A stretch of 64,000 bases of DNA. Origin: Larkinella sp. C7. Lineage in GTDB: Bacteria; Bacteroidota; Bacteroidia; Cytophagales; Spirosomataceae. This document shows, in pieces, positions 1 through 8,276 of this stretch. The stretch is from the NCBI RefSeq assembly GCF_006149005.1, contig NZ_VBSL01000022.1, positions 18,690 to 82,689 on the forward strand, given 5' to 3'. The notes under the pieces are model-generated. The model was given only the letters and a program-made list of their open reading frames with translations. It ran no database searches and had not been told where the DNA came from. Numbering within the stretch: the first letter of the stretch is position 1; each line of letters begins with the position of its first letter. Position numbers and translations under genes: made by a program.

Positions 1-167
1 CGAAGCTCAACAAAGATTACAAACTGCGGTTTGCCAGCTCCGTGGAGGACAAGCAGGATATCGCGAAAGATCTCGAAATTCCGCTCACGACGGAAGGCCT
101 TTCCGCCAAAAGCGAGGGGACGGGCTACATTCGCTACGTTCGCTTTAGCCCCAACAGCCCCAATTAA
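1..167 (+). CDS. C-terminal end of an unidentified protein (partial)
   Basis: The reading frame is open from base 3 and ends with TAA at 165-167, giving the last 54 residues of a protein whose start lies outside the window. The fragment is hydrophilic and ends in a Tyr/Arg-rich strand-like segment (GTGYIRYVRFSPNSPN). The stop lies only 14 nt before the PepSY-flavoprotein start, so the two are probably co-transcribed. In related bacteria, small periplasmic DUF2271-type proteins often precede PepSY reductases. That would fit, but the fragment is too short to assign. Confidence 0.6.
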   Translation, partial: KLNKDYKLRFASSVEDKQDIAKDLEIPLTTEGLSAKSEGTGYIRYVRFSPNSPN

Positions 168-181
168 CAGCGGCCGGATTT

Positions 182-2380
182 ATGACCATTTCTGTGTGGA
201 GATACAGCCACTTAGCGTTGGCTGTGTCTTCTTTTCTTTTGCTGGCTCTGGCGTCCGTAACGGGAATTATTCTGGCGTTCGAACCTGTATCGCAGAAAAT
301 GCAGCCGTACCGTGTCGATGCCGTTGGCGAACTTACGCTGGCACAGACGCTGCCGGTGCTCAAAAAAAGTTATGCTGAAATCAGTGAGCTGAGCGTCGAC
401 GCCAACCAGTTTGTCCAGATCAAAGGCAGCGATGCCGACGGCAAAAGCCTGACCGCTTTCGTTGATCCGCAGACGGGTAAAATCCTGGGGATTCCCAGCC
501 CGCAAAGTGAGTTTTTCCAGTGGGTTACGGCCCTCCATCGGTCGTTGTTCCTGCACGAAGCCGGGCGGTTTTTCATCGGGTTGACCGCCTTTTTGCTGCT
601 GCTGATTACGGTTTCCGGCACCATGCTGATTATTCAGCGTCAACGGGGTGTCAGGCGGTTTTTTACCCGGATTGTCCGGGACAATTTTGCCCAGTATTAC
701 CACGTCGTGCTGGGGCGGCTGTCGCTGATTCCGATCTTCCTCGTTGCGCTTTCGGGAACCTACCTCTCCCTGGCCAGGTTCGGTCTGGTCGGAGAAGAGA
801 AAGTTTCTCCCCAAATTGATTTCGACGCTATCCAGGCAACACCCAAACGAAAACTAGCCGACTTTGCGGTTTTTCAGAACACCCGACTGGCGGACGTGCA
901 AAGCCTCGAATTCCCGTTTTCGGAAGACGTCGAAGATTACTACACGCTAAAACTCAAAGACCGGGAGCTAACGGTCAACCAGATTACCGGCGACCTCCTG
1001 AGCGAAAACCGGTATCCGACCGCCGTCCTGCTCACCAACCTCAGCCTGGATTGGCACACCGGCCGGACGAGCGCCATCTGGGCCGTCATTCTGGCCGTGG
1101 CTTCGGGAAATATCCTATTTTTCATCTATTCCGGTTTTGCCATTACCTGGAAAAGACGGGCCAACCGCGTTAAAAAAAACAACTATTCAGCCGACGAGAG
1201 CCGGTTTATTATTCTGGTCGGATCGGAGAACGGCAGCACCTTCCGGTTTGCGCAGGCCATTCACCAGCAGTTACTCAGGCAGGGGGAGAAATCGTTTCTG
1301 ACCGAGTTCAATAACTACACGGTTTTTCCGAAAGCCGACTACCTGATCGCGTTGACGGCCACCTACGGGCTGGGCGATGCGCCGACCAATGCCACCCGGT
1401 TTATGAAACGGGTTGAAAAATACCCGCAACCGCACCCCGTTCGCTATTCGGTTCTCGGTTTTGGATCACACGCCTATCCCGATTTCTGCCAGTTTGCCTT
1501 TGAAGTGAATCAGTTGCTGGCCCGGCAATCGTGGGCCGTTCCGCTGGTCGATATTCATACCGTCAATGACAAGTCGCCGGCCGAGTTTGGCTTGTGGGCC
1601 GAAGCCTGGTCGCAGCAAACCAATCTGCCGATGCCGGTTTCGGCAGAATTGTTGCAGGCTCCGGCACGCCAACTTGAAACGCTGACCGTCACCAGCAACA
1701 CCCAAACCGCCCAGCCCGACGGCACGTTTTTGATTCGTTTACGGAGCAAGCGTAGTCAGCGGGTTGCGTCGGGTGATCTGCTGGCCCTTTATCCCGCCAA
1801 CGACCACCGCGAACGGCTGTATTCGATTGGGGTTCTGGACGACGAGATTCAATTGAGTGTCCGGCTGCAACCGGGCGGACTGGGTTCCGGCTTTTTACAC
1901 GCCTTAACGCCCGGTGAGACCGTTCGCGCCCGGATTGTCAGCAACGATCATTTCCATTTTCCCGAAAAAGCCCCGGTCGTGGTCATGATTGCCAACGGCA
2001 CCGGTATTGCGCCGTTTCTGGGGATGATCAGTCAGAATAAGCAGAGAACGCCTTGTCATTTGTACGCCGGTTTTCGGCAAAGTGCCTCGTTCGACCTTTA
2101 CCGGGATTTTCTGGAAAAAAACCGGTCGGTGCAAAAACTCACGAAGCTTCATCTGGCATATTCGCGCGAAGGAGAAAAGCAGTATGTCAGCAACCTGATC
2201 GCCCGCGATGCTGATTTTATTGGTAATATTCTGGCTACCAATGGTGTGATTATGATTTGCGGCTCCCTTTCGATGCAAAAAGACGTCATTAATTTGCTGG
2301 AAACCATCTGCCAGACGAAAACGGGCAAAAGCGTCAGCTTCTACCAGTCGCACAGCCAGATTCTGATGGACTGTTATTGA
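182..2380 (+). CDS. PepSY-TM / flavodoxin / FAD-NAD(P)H reductase fusion protein
   Basis: This is a 732-residue inner-membrane flavoprotein. Residues 1-325 form a PepSY-associated transmembrane module: a TM helix near residues 10-32, a pair of helices around the LLLITVSGTM segment, and a last helix just before residue 325. Residues ~343-475 are flavodoxin-like (FMN loop ATYGLGDAP). Residues ~500-732 are a ferredoxin-NADP reductase-like module, with FAD-binding RLYSI near 544, nucleotide-binding GTGIAPF near 605 and ICGSLSMQ near the end. Fusions of this type are annotated as sulfite reductase flavoprotein-like or PepSY proteins and are thought to pass electrons from NAD(P)H across the membrane, often in siderophore-iron reduction. 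The convergent downstream ApbE gene fits a flavin-dependent electron path. ATG at 182 is the only well-placed start. The substrate is not visible. Confidence 0.85.
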   Translation: MTISVWRYSHLALAVSSFLLLALASVTGIILAFEPVSQKMQPYRVDAVGELTLAQTLPVLKKSYAEISELSVDANQFVQIKGSDADGKSLTAFVDPQTGKILGIPSPQSEFFQWVTALHRSLFLHEAGRFFIGLTAFLLLLITVSGTMLIIQRQRGVRRFFTRIVRDNFAQYYHVVLGRLSLIPIFLVALSGTYLSLARFGLVGEEKVSPQIDFDAIQATPKRKLADFAVFQNTRLADVQSLEFPFSEDVEDYYTLKLKDRELTVNQITGDLLSENRYPTAVLLTNLSLDWHTGRTSAIWAVILAVASGNILFFIYSGFAITWKRRANRVKKNNYSADESRFIILVGSENGSTFRFAQAIHQQLLRQGEKSFLTEFNNYTVFPKADYLIALTATYGLGDAPTNATRFMKRVEKYPQPHPVRYSVLGFGSHAYPDFCQFAFEVNQLLARQSWAVPLVDIHTVNDKSPAEFGLWAEAWSQQTNLPMPVSAELLQAPARQLETLTVTSNTQTAQPDGTFLIRLRSKRSQRVASGDLLALYPANDHRERLYSIGVLDDEIQLSVRLQPGGLGSGFLHALTPGETVRARIVSNDHFHFPEKAPVVVMIANGTGIAPFLGMISQNKQRTPCHLYAGFRQSASFDLYRDFLEKNRSVQKLTKLHLAYSREGEKQYVSNLIARDADFIGNILATNGVIMICGSLSMQKDVINLLETICQTKTGKSVSFYQSHSQILMDCY

Positions 2381-2426
2381 AGGGAGTGAAACGCTAAATA
2401 GGACGTCTTATTGTATATATAATTAA

Positions 2427-2555
2427 CTAAGCCAGGGCGGTTGGAAAGGCGAGACGGTTTTGGTCGTGGTCGATAACGAAAGCCGGATTGTCGAACACTG
2501 TGCTTTGTCCTACAACTATTTAAGCAGCCAGTTTTACGATTCATCTGCTCAATAG
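2427..2555 (+). other. Possible coding remnant without start codon
   Basis: Between the PepSY reductase and the convergent apbE gene there is a 42-codon open frame (TAA just upstream, TAG at 2553-2555) with protein-like composition, including VVVDNESRIVEHCALSYNY. It has no ATG/GTG/TTG in a sensible place. It may be the tail of a decayed gene or a chance frame. I recognise no family. Confidence 0.2.
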
Positions 2556-2564
2556 ACGACCTCT

Positions 2565-3551
2565 CTACAACCGATATGCCTTCACATCCAGATTTCGGGA
2601 AGAAAAAATCCGGCCGTCATCGGTGATCAGGATGCAGCGGTAGTCGGGATACTGATTGATCAGTTTCAGGCCCGCGTCTTTTCCCAGCACCATCAGCGAC
2701 GTGCTGAATCCGTTGGCGGTTTCGGCACTGGGGCCAAAAACCGTCACGCTGCACACACCCGTAGCGGGATAGCCCGTAACGGGGTTGATAATGTGCGCAT
2801 ACCGCTTGCCGTTGAACACCACGAACTTTTCGTAACTTCCGGAGGTCACCACGGCACTCTGCCGCAGCGGCACGATGGCGAAAACCGTATCTTTCCGGAT
2901 CGGGTTGGTGATGCCGATGGTCCAGTCGCTGCCGTCCGGCTGATTTCCCCAGGTGCTCATGTCCCCGGAACCGTTGACAATGCCGGCTTTGATCCCTTTG
3001 GCCAGCATCAGGTCGCGGCAGCGGTCGGCGGCATAGCCCTCGCCCAGCGCACCGAAGCCAATTTTCATGCCTTTCCGTTTTAAAAAAATAGTAGACCGCG
3101 CCCGATCCAGCACGATGTTTTCATAGCCGACCTTCTCCACCGATTTCTTAACCGCTTCCGGACTGGGCATTGCCGTCATCGAACCGTCAAACTTCCAGAT
3201 TCGGTCCATCGCAGCAAAACTAATGTCGAAAGCGCCTTTCGTTATTCTCGAAAACCGAAGCGCGCGCTCGGTCAGGGCAAACACTTCGGGGTCCACGCGA
3301 ACCGGCGCGATGCCAGCGTTTTTATTGACCTGCGAAATTTGAGAATCGGCTTTCCAGTCCGAAATCAGGTTCTCGATCCGCGTCACCTCGGCAATTACCA
3401 CATCGATGTTGTGTTCCGCCGACAGGGAGTCCTGGGCAACAATCGTGATGTCAAACCGGCTGCCCATTAATTTGACGGTCCGTTTTCGCAGCACCTGCGC
3501 TGTAGCGCAGAATCCTGATAAAATGAAGACGAGGAATAGGACTTGTTTCAT
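2565..3551 (-). CDS. apbE: FAD:protein FMN transferase (ApbE family), exported
   Basis: The 328-residue product starts with a Sec signal peptide (MKQVLFLVFILSGFCATAQ) and carries ApbE hallmarks: the strand entering the domain (KLMGSRFDITIVA), the ISDWKADSQISQVN region, the flavin/substrate segment GALGEGYAADR, the NGSGDMSTWG loop and HIINPVTGYP. ApbE enzymes attach FMN from FAD to a Ser/Thr of periplasmic electron-transfer proteins, needing Mg2+. In the C-terminal segment that usually reads A-D-A-L-S-T, this protein has TANGFSTS, so the usual metal-binding Asp is Asn. It is convergent with the PepSY flavoprotein, a plausible redox partner or target. ATG at 3551. Confidence 0.9.
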   Translation of the reverse strand: MKQVLFLVFILSGFCATAQVLRKRTVKLMGSRFDITIVAQDSLSAEHNIDVVIAEVTRIENLISDWKADSQISQVNKNAGIAPVRVDPEVFALTERALRFSRITKGAFDISFAAMDRIWKFDGSMTAMPSPEAVKKSVEKVGYENIVLDRARSTIFLKRKGMKIGFGALGEGYAADRCRDLMLAKGIKAGIVNGSGDMSTWGNQPDGSDWTIGITNPIRKDTVFAIVPLRQSAVVTSGSYEKFVVFNGKRYAHIINPVTGYPATGVCSVTVFGPSAETANGFSTSLMVLGKDAGLKLINQYPDYRCILITDDGRIFSSRNLDVKAYRL

Positions 3552-3594
3552 ACCGCAAAAATCAGAAATCCCGCGCAGACCTGACTATTCTCAA

Positions 3595-3627
3595 TGCAAA
3601 AAGGGAACCGTCGGCTCCCTTTTTGCA
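3595..3627 (-). terminator. Rho-independent terminator of the Gfo/Idh gene
   Basis: A perfect 12-bp stem (3595-3606 with 3616-3627) of the form TGCAAAAAGGGA/TCCCTTTTTGCA with a 9-nt loop lies 24 nt downstream of the minus-strand Gfo/Idh stop. The stem itself contains A5/T5 runs, so it could act on either strand. Confidence 0.65.
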
Positions 3628-3650
3628 TTCAGATAGACTTCTTGGCGCAA

Positions 3651-4991
3651 CTAAACGGCCACCGTTTTTCCCGGAACGGCAACCGGATAAAAACCGTCCG
3701 CGTTGGGTAACAGTTTCGGATTCGCATCCCAGGCCAGTTTTTCGGGAAACAGGTTGATGTTCGAATTCAAAGCCTCATCCCATTTCACCACTTTGCCCGA
3801 ATAGGTTGCCATCCGGCCCATGATGGCCGTCAGTGTGCTTTTTGCGCCGTTTTCGGCATCCCAGAATTTGTATTCGTTTTTGGCAATGGCCGCAAACAAT
3901 TCGTCGTGTTCGATCTGGTACGGATCGCCGTCGCCTTTGCCGTTGTGGGTATAAATCGAACCGCCTTTGTGGTCTTTCAAAATGCTTTGCCGCCCGAAGG
4001 AGTCGACCCGGCCTTTGGTGCCCAGGAACGCTTCGTCCACTTTGCTGAACGTACCTTCGTAGTGGCGGCACTGGCTGTTGATCAGCGTGCCATCTTCGTA
4101 AACGTAATCGACAATGTGGTGGTCAAAAATTTCACCGTATTCTTTTCCGGTACGCACCTGACGTCCACCGGTTCCCTGCGCAGATACGGGATAGCCCCTT
4201 TTCACCCAGTTGGCGACGTCGATGTTGTGAATGTGCTGTTCGTTGATGTGATCCCCACAGAGCCAGTTGAAGTAGTACCAGTTCCGCATCTGGTGCTCCA
4301 TTTCGGTCTGGTTCGGCTGACGCGGTTTTACCCAAACGCCCCCGCTCACCCAATACACCGAACCACCGATGATGTCGCCCAGTGCGCCGTCGTGGATGCG
4401 TTTAACCATCTCGCGATAATTCGGCTGGTAATGGCGTTGCAAACCCACCACCACGTTCAGTTTTTTCTTCTTGGCTTCTTCCGCAGCCGCCAGCACCCGG
4501 CGAACGCCCGGCGCATCGGTGGCCACCGGTTTTTCCATGAAGATGTGTTTGTTTTGCTTCACAGCTTCCTCAAACATCATCGGCCGGAAACCCGGAGGAG
4601 TTGCCAGAATCACGACATCCGCCAGGGGGATGGCTTTTTGATACGCGTCGAATCCGACAAACTTGCGTTCTTCCGGAACATCGACCCGCTTGGTCAGCTC
4701 TGGATTTTGAGTCAGGCTTTTATACGCGCCGTCCAACCGATCGCGGAACGCGTCGGCCATCGCCACGATCTTTACATTCTGCTTGGACTTCAGGGCCTGA
4801 AGCGCAGCACCGGTTCCCCGTCCACCGCAGCCAATGAGTGCCACTTTGATGGTATCATCGGCCGAGCTATGGAAGCCATAGGAAGATGCAAAAGAAGGCA
4901 ATGTAGTCAACAGGGCACCGCCTGTGAGCAGGCCGGATTGTTTCAGAAAATCCCGGCGGCCGGCGTCCCGGCGGTTTGATTCGTTTGACAT
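3651..4991 (-). CDS. Tat-exported Gfo/Idh/MocA-family oxidoreductase
   Basis: A 446-residue NAD(P)-dependent oxidoreductase-like protein. The N-terminus has a twin-arginine signal (GRRDFLKQSG followed by a hydrophobic stretch), then a Rossmann fold (GCGGRGTGAAL), the family EKPVA motif and the second-domain segment CGDHINEQHIHNIDVANW. The family acts on sugars, inositols and related polyols. Bacteroidota encode many exported members, some acting like GH109 glycosidases by a redox mechanism. The best start is ATG at 4991; an upstream in-frame TTG at 5000 would add only three residues. It lies 66 nt downstream of the formylglycine-enzyme-like gene on the same strand, so the two probably form an operon. 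Substrate unknown. Confidence 0.88.
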   Translation of the reverse strand: MSNESNRRDAGRRDFLKQSGLLTGGALLTTLPSFASSYGFHSSADDTIKVALIGCGGRGTGAALQALKSKQNVKIVAMADAFRDRLDGAYKSLTQNPELTKRVDVPEERKFVGFDAYQKAIPLADVVILATPPGFRPMMFEEAVKQNKHIFMEKPVATDAPGVRRVLAAAEEAKKKKLNVVVGLQRHYQPNYREMVKRIHDGALGDIIGGSVYWVSGGVWVKPRQPNQTEMEHQMRNWYYFNWLCGDHINEQHIHNIDVANWVKRGYPVSAQGTGGRQVRTGKEYGEIFDHHIVDYVYEDGTLINSQCRHYEGTFSKVDEAFLGTKGRVDSFGRQSILKDHKGGSIYTHNGKGDGDPYQIEHDELFAAIAKNEYKFWDAENGAKSTLTAIMGRMATYSGKVVKWDEALNSNINLFPEKLAWDANPKLLPNADGFYPVAVPGKTVAV

Positions 4992-5057
4992 AAGGAACAA
5001 GGTTTAGAAATAAGATGAATAGCGTCTACTAACAGGTATTCTACAAGCAACTGGCAA

Positions 5058-6053
5058 TCAATACTCCTCAATCAACGGCGGGTTGTAATACGCCTTAATT
5101 TCTTCTTCTGACGGTTTTTTAGCCGGGCGAACCACCCGGAAACCAACAAACGACGCACTCGTCAGCCACCACTCGCTTTTGGGAGCCTGCGGGTCGAGCA
5201 TTTTCCACGAGGCATTGGACGGCGTCCGGGCGGCTGAGCGCAACACGGGCGCATCATCGTCCCACGAGCCACCCCGCACGGCATTCGGATAAAGCTCCGT
5301 CACTTTGGCATACGGCTCCTTCACTTCGCCTTTCGCTTTTTTGGCGTAATAATCCGGGTAATACTGGTCGAGCGTCCACTCCATCACGTTGCCGTGCATG
5401 TCGTGCAATCCCCACGGATTCGGTTTCTTCTTCCCAACTTGCTTATACGAACCGTCACTGTTGCCGGTAAACCAGGCGTATTCGCCCAATTGTTTGGCAT
5501 CGGCACCGAACGAATACGGTGTTTTGGTGCCCGCGCGGCAGGCATATTCCCACTCGGCTTCGGTGGGCAGACGATAGAAAACGCCGGTTTTGGCGTACAG
5601 CCACGCACAGAAATGAATGGCCGAATATTGCGTCATGTTGATGGCCGGATACCCCTCCCGACCCATTCCGAACGACATATCCACGTACGGTGGACTTGGT
5701 CGCGTAGCGGCATCGGTTTTAGCTAAGTCGAAACCGGGCGTCCGGTTTGCCATTTCTTTTTCCATGTTTTTGAAAGCAAACAGATCGAACAGATCCCAGG
5801 TCACTTCCATCTTTCCCATCCAGAACGGCTCGATCGTCACTTTGTGCTGCGGCCCTTCATCGGGTTTGCGGCCTTTTTCAGCCGCCGGACTTCCCATCAT
5901 AAATTCCCCGCCCGGAATCGCCACCAGATCATAGACCTGGGTGCTGCCCGGAATGGGTTGGGTATAGGATTTGGTTACATCGTCGGTTACCTGGGCCAGA
6001 CTGCTCGCTGAGATTACACACGCGACACCGAACAGAGCAATGATTTTTTGCAT
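5058..6053 (-). CDS. FGE-sulfatase/SUMF1-fold exported protein lacking the catalytic cysteines
   Basis: A 331-residue protein with a Sec signal peptide (residues ~1-20) and the complete SUMF1/PvdO/EgtB-like fold: GGEFMMGSP, RLPTEAEWEYACRAG, NPWGLHDMHGNVMEWT, RGGSWDDDAPVLRSAAR and a final VGFRVVRP. True formylglycine-generating enzymes need a Cys pair after the RGGSW region. Here that region has none; the only cysteines are one in the signal peptide, one in HFCAWL and one in YACRAG. So it is very unlikely to make formylglycine and more likely has a binding or structural role. It heads the probable operon with the Gfo/Idh oxidoreductase. ATG at 6053. Confidence 0.85.
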   Translation of the reverse strand: MQKIIALFGVACVISASSLAQVTDDVTKSYTQPIPGSTQVYDLVAIPGGEFMMGSPAAEKGRKPDEGPQHKVTIEPFWMGKMEVTWDLFDLFAFKNMEKEMANRTPGFDLAKTDAATRPSPPYVDMSFGMGREGYPAINMTQYSAIHFCAWLYAKTGVFYRLPTEAEWEYACRAGTKTPYSFGADAKQLGEYAWFTGNSDGSYKQVGKKKPNPWGLHDMHGNVMEWTLDQYYPDYYAKKAKGEVKEPYAKVTELYPNAVRGGSWDDDAPVLRSAARTPSNASWKMLDPQAPKSEWWLTSASFVGFRVVRPAKKPSEEEIKAYYNPPLIEEY

Positions 6054-6174
6054 GAATGGGGTAATGAATTAAGCTCTAAAATGTATAAAGAAAACCAGAG
6101 CGGAAATTTACCACTTTTAGATTGGAAATTCTACCATACAGCGGCTTGTCTCATGCAATCATCAAACGAGACAG

Positions 6175-6234
6175 GAACACGGATGCAACGGATTGAACAG
6201 ATTGGTACCGATAAAATCCGTTTAATCCGCGTTC
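6175..6234. repeat. Intergenic inverted repeat IR-1 (word family A)
   Basis: Arms 6175-6194 and 6215-6234 pair at 17 of 20 positions around a 20-nt loop. The arms contain CGGATTGAAC/GTTTAATCCG-type words. The right-hand end, AATCCGCGTTCCCATC, recurs exactly in IR-11 about 54 kb away. It lies in the divergent gap between the FGE-like gene and the ABC-F gene, upstream of the latter's promoter. There is no T-tract. Confidence 0.75.
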
Positions 6235-6274
6235 CCATCGCGTAGTTTACTTCGGCGATCCGGTTCAGGATGCG

Positions 6275-6282
6275 TATCTTTG
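6275..6282 (+). promoter_or_regulatory. Bacteroidota -7 element TATCTTTG of the ABC-F gene
   Basis: TATCTTTG matches the Bacteroidota primary-sigma consensus TAnnTTTG. The ATG follows 6 nt after the element, so the transcript would be leaderless or nearly so. A TTCG about 20 bp upstream is a weak -33 candidate. Confidence 0.55.
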
Positions 6283-6288
6283 CGGACA

Positions 6289-8172
6289 ATGAATTATCTA
6301 TCAGCAGAAAATCTCTCCAAATCCTTCGGCGACAAATGGTTATTCCGCAATGTAACGTTCGGAATGAGCCGGGGGGATAAAGTCGCCATCGTTGGTGCCA
6401 ACGGTACGGGCAAATCTACCTTATTATCCATTCTGGCCGGGTTGATGCCTTCCGACGAAGGACTGGTCAGCATCCGAAAAGACATCACCGTCGGTTTTCT
6501 GGAACAGCAGCCCCAACTGGATGATAATTTGACCGTGATGGAAGTCGTTTTAACCGGCAACAATCCGGCTTTGCTGGCGATTGAACAGTATGAAAAAGCC
6601 CTGCTGTCCGAGAATCACGACGCACTCGACCGGGCCATGCAGCAAATGGACACACTCCAGGCCTGGGATTATGAAACGCAGTTGAAGCAGATTCTGGGGC
6701 AATTGGGCATTCACGATGTGACGCAGCGGGTTTCAACGCTCTCGGGTGGTCAACGCAAACGGGTGGCGATGGCGCAGGTGCTGATCGAAGCCCCGGATCT
6801 GCTGATCATGGATGAACCGACCAACCACCTCGATCTGGAAACCATCGAGTGGCTGGAAAACTTTTTATCGACCAACAACTCCACGCTCCTGCTGGTGTCG
6901 CACGACCGGTATTTTCTGGACCGGGTTTGCAACCAGATTGTCGAACTCGACCAGCAAACGCTGTTCAGTTACAAAGGCAATTACGCCTATTACCTGGAAA
7001 AAAAGGCCGAGCGGCAGGCGATTCTGGCGGCTGAGGTCGACAAGGCGAAAAACCTTTTCCGGCGCGAACTCGACTGGATGCGCCGGCAACCCAAAGCCCG
7101 CGGCACCAAAGCGCAATACCGGGTCGATGCGTTCGATGAGGTGAACGCCAAAGCGCACACCAAACTGGGCAACGACCAACTGGAGCTGAACATTCGTACG
7201 GCGCGGCTGGGCAGCAAAATCATCGAAATGGAAAACGTCAGCAAACGCTTTGGCGAAAAAGTGTTGCTCGACCATTTTACGTATACCTTCCGGCGGAACG
7301 ACCGCATCGGCATCATCGGGAAGAACGGAATGGGTAAAACCACCCTGCTGAACATGATTACGGGCGAACTCCGCCCCGATTCAGGCATCATCAGCACCGG
7401 CGGAACCGTCAAAATTGGCTATTACACGCAATCGGATCTGGTTTTGCCCGACAACCAGCGGGTAATTGATGTGGTGCAGGACGTTGCCGAAGTCATGAAA
7501 CTGGGAACGGGCGAAACCGTGACGGCTTCACAGTTTTTGCAGCATTTCCTGTTCGACCGCAACAAACAGTACGATTACGTCCACAAACTGTCGGGCGGTG
7601 AAAAACGGCGGCTGCAGTTGTTGCTGGTGCTGGTGCAGAACCCCAACTTCCTGATTCTGGATGAGCCAACCAACGACCTGGACATCACGACGCTCAATGT
7701 ACTGGAAGAATTTCTGCTGAATTTTCCCGGCTGCATACTGCTCGTATCCCACGACCGTTATTTCATGGATCGGCTGATCGATCACGCCTTTATTTTTGAA
7801 GGCAACGGTAAAATCAGCGACTTTCCGGGAAATTACACCGATTACCGCGAACGGAAAGCCAGTCAGCCCGCCGATCGGAAAACCGCCGACAAGCCAAAGA
7901 CTGCACCAACCGTCTCAGTTCCAGAAAGTAAATCCGTTGCGCCGGTGACGGAAACCAAGCGAAAACTGTCTTTCAAAGAACAGCGGGAATATGAAACGTT
8001 AGAAAAAGAAATTGAGGAACTGGAACAACGAAAAAGCGGTTTATTGGATCAACTGAATACCGGTTCCGGAAGTCACGAAGAGCTGACATCCTGGGCCCGG
8101 CAAATTGAGCAAATCGAACAGGAAATTTCCCTAAAATCCGACCGCTGGCTTGAGCTGGCGGACTATCTATAA
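6289..8172 (+). CDS. uup: ABC-F family ATPase, Uup type
   Basis: 627 residues with two soluble ABC ATPase domains and no membrane segments, typical of ABC-F proteins that act on the ribosome. Domain 1: Walker A GANGTGKST, signature LSGGQRKRVAMAQ, Walker B LLIMDEPTNHLD. Domain 2: GKNGMGKTT, LSGGEKRRLQ, LILDEPTNDLD. A charged coiled coil ends the protein (KEQREYETLEKEIEELEQRK). The NDLD in the second Walker B, the ~630-residue length and the C-terminal coil match Uup rather than EttA. ATG at 6289 is preferred to the in-frame TTG at 6280, which overlaps the promoter. Confidence 0.9.
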   Translation: MNYLSAENLSKSFGDKWLFRNVTFGMSRGDKVAIVGANGTGKSTLLSILAGLMPSDEGLVSIRKDITVGFLEQQPQLDDNLTVMEVVLTGNNPALLAIEQYEKALLSENHDALDRAMQQMDTLQAWDYETQLKQILGQLGIHDVTQRVSTLSGGQRKRVAMAQVLIEAPDLLIMDEPTNHLDLETIEWLENFLSTNNSTLLLVSHDRYFLDRVCNQIVELDQQTLFSYKGNYAYYLEKKAERQAILAAEVDKAKNLFRRELDWMRRQPKARGTKAQYRVDAFDEVNAKAHTKLGNDQLELNIRTARLGSKIIEMENVSKRFGEKVLLDHFTYTFRRNDRIGIIGKNGMGKTTLLNMITGELRPDSGIISTGGTVKIGYYTQSDLVLPDNQRVIDVVQDVAEVMKLGTGETVTASQFLQHFLFDRNKQYDYVHKLSGGEKRRLQLLLVLVQNPNFLILDEPTNDLDITTLNVLEEFLLNFPGCILLVSHDRYFMDRLIDHAFIFEGNGKISDFPGNYTDYRERKASQPADRKTADKPKTAPTVSVPESKSVAPVTETKRKLSFKEQREYETLEKEIEELEQRKSGLLDQLNTGSGSHEELTSWARQIEQIEQEISLKSDRWLELADYL

Positions 8173-8176
8173 TTTT

Positions 8177-8263
8177 GAATGGGTGAATGATAGAATGAGT
8201 GAATAGCTTCGCTGGAAGCAACAACTGGCGAAGCTATTCACTCATTCTATCATTCACCCATTC
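8177..8263. repeat. Intergenic inverted repeat IR-2, perfect 36-bp arms
   Basis: Arms 8177-8212 and 8228-8263 are perfectly complementary over 36 bp with a 15-nt loop. Each arm is a chain of GAATG/GTGAAT-like words. The hairpin starts 4 nt after the ABC-F stop and ends 13 nt before the DedA start, filling the 104-nt gap. No T-tract follows. Confidence 0.92.
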
Positions 8264-8276
8264 ACTCATTGAAAAC

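Noticed and set aside
3906..4979. 357-codon plus-strand frame across the Gfo/Idh gene
   Set aside because: Antisense shadow: His/Phe/Val-rich composition, no domain, and the opposite strand encodes a clear oxidoreductase with all motifs.
5058..6053. A true formylglycine-generating enzyme / sulfatase maturation
   Set aside because: The two catalytic cysteines are absent and no sulfatase gene is near.
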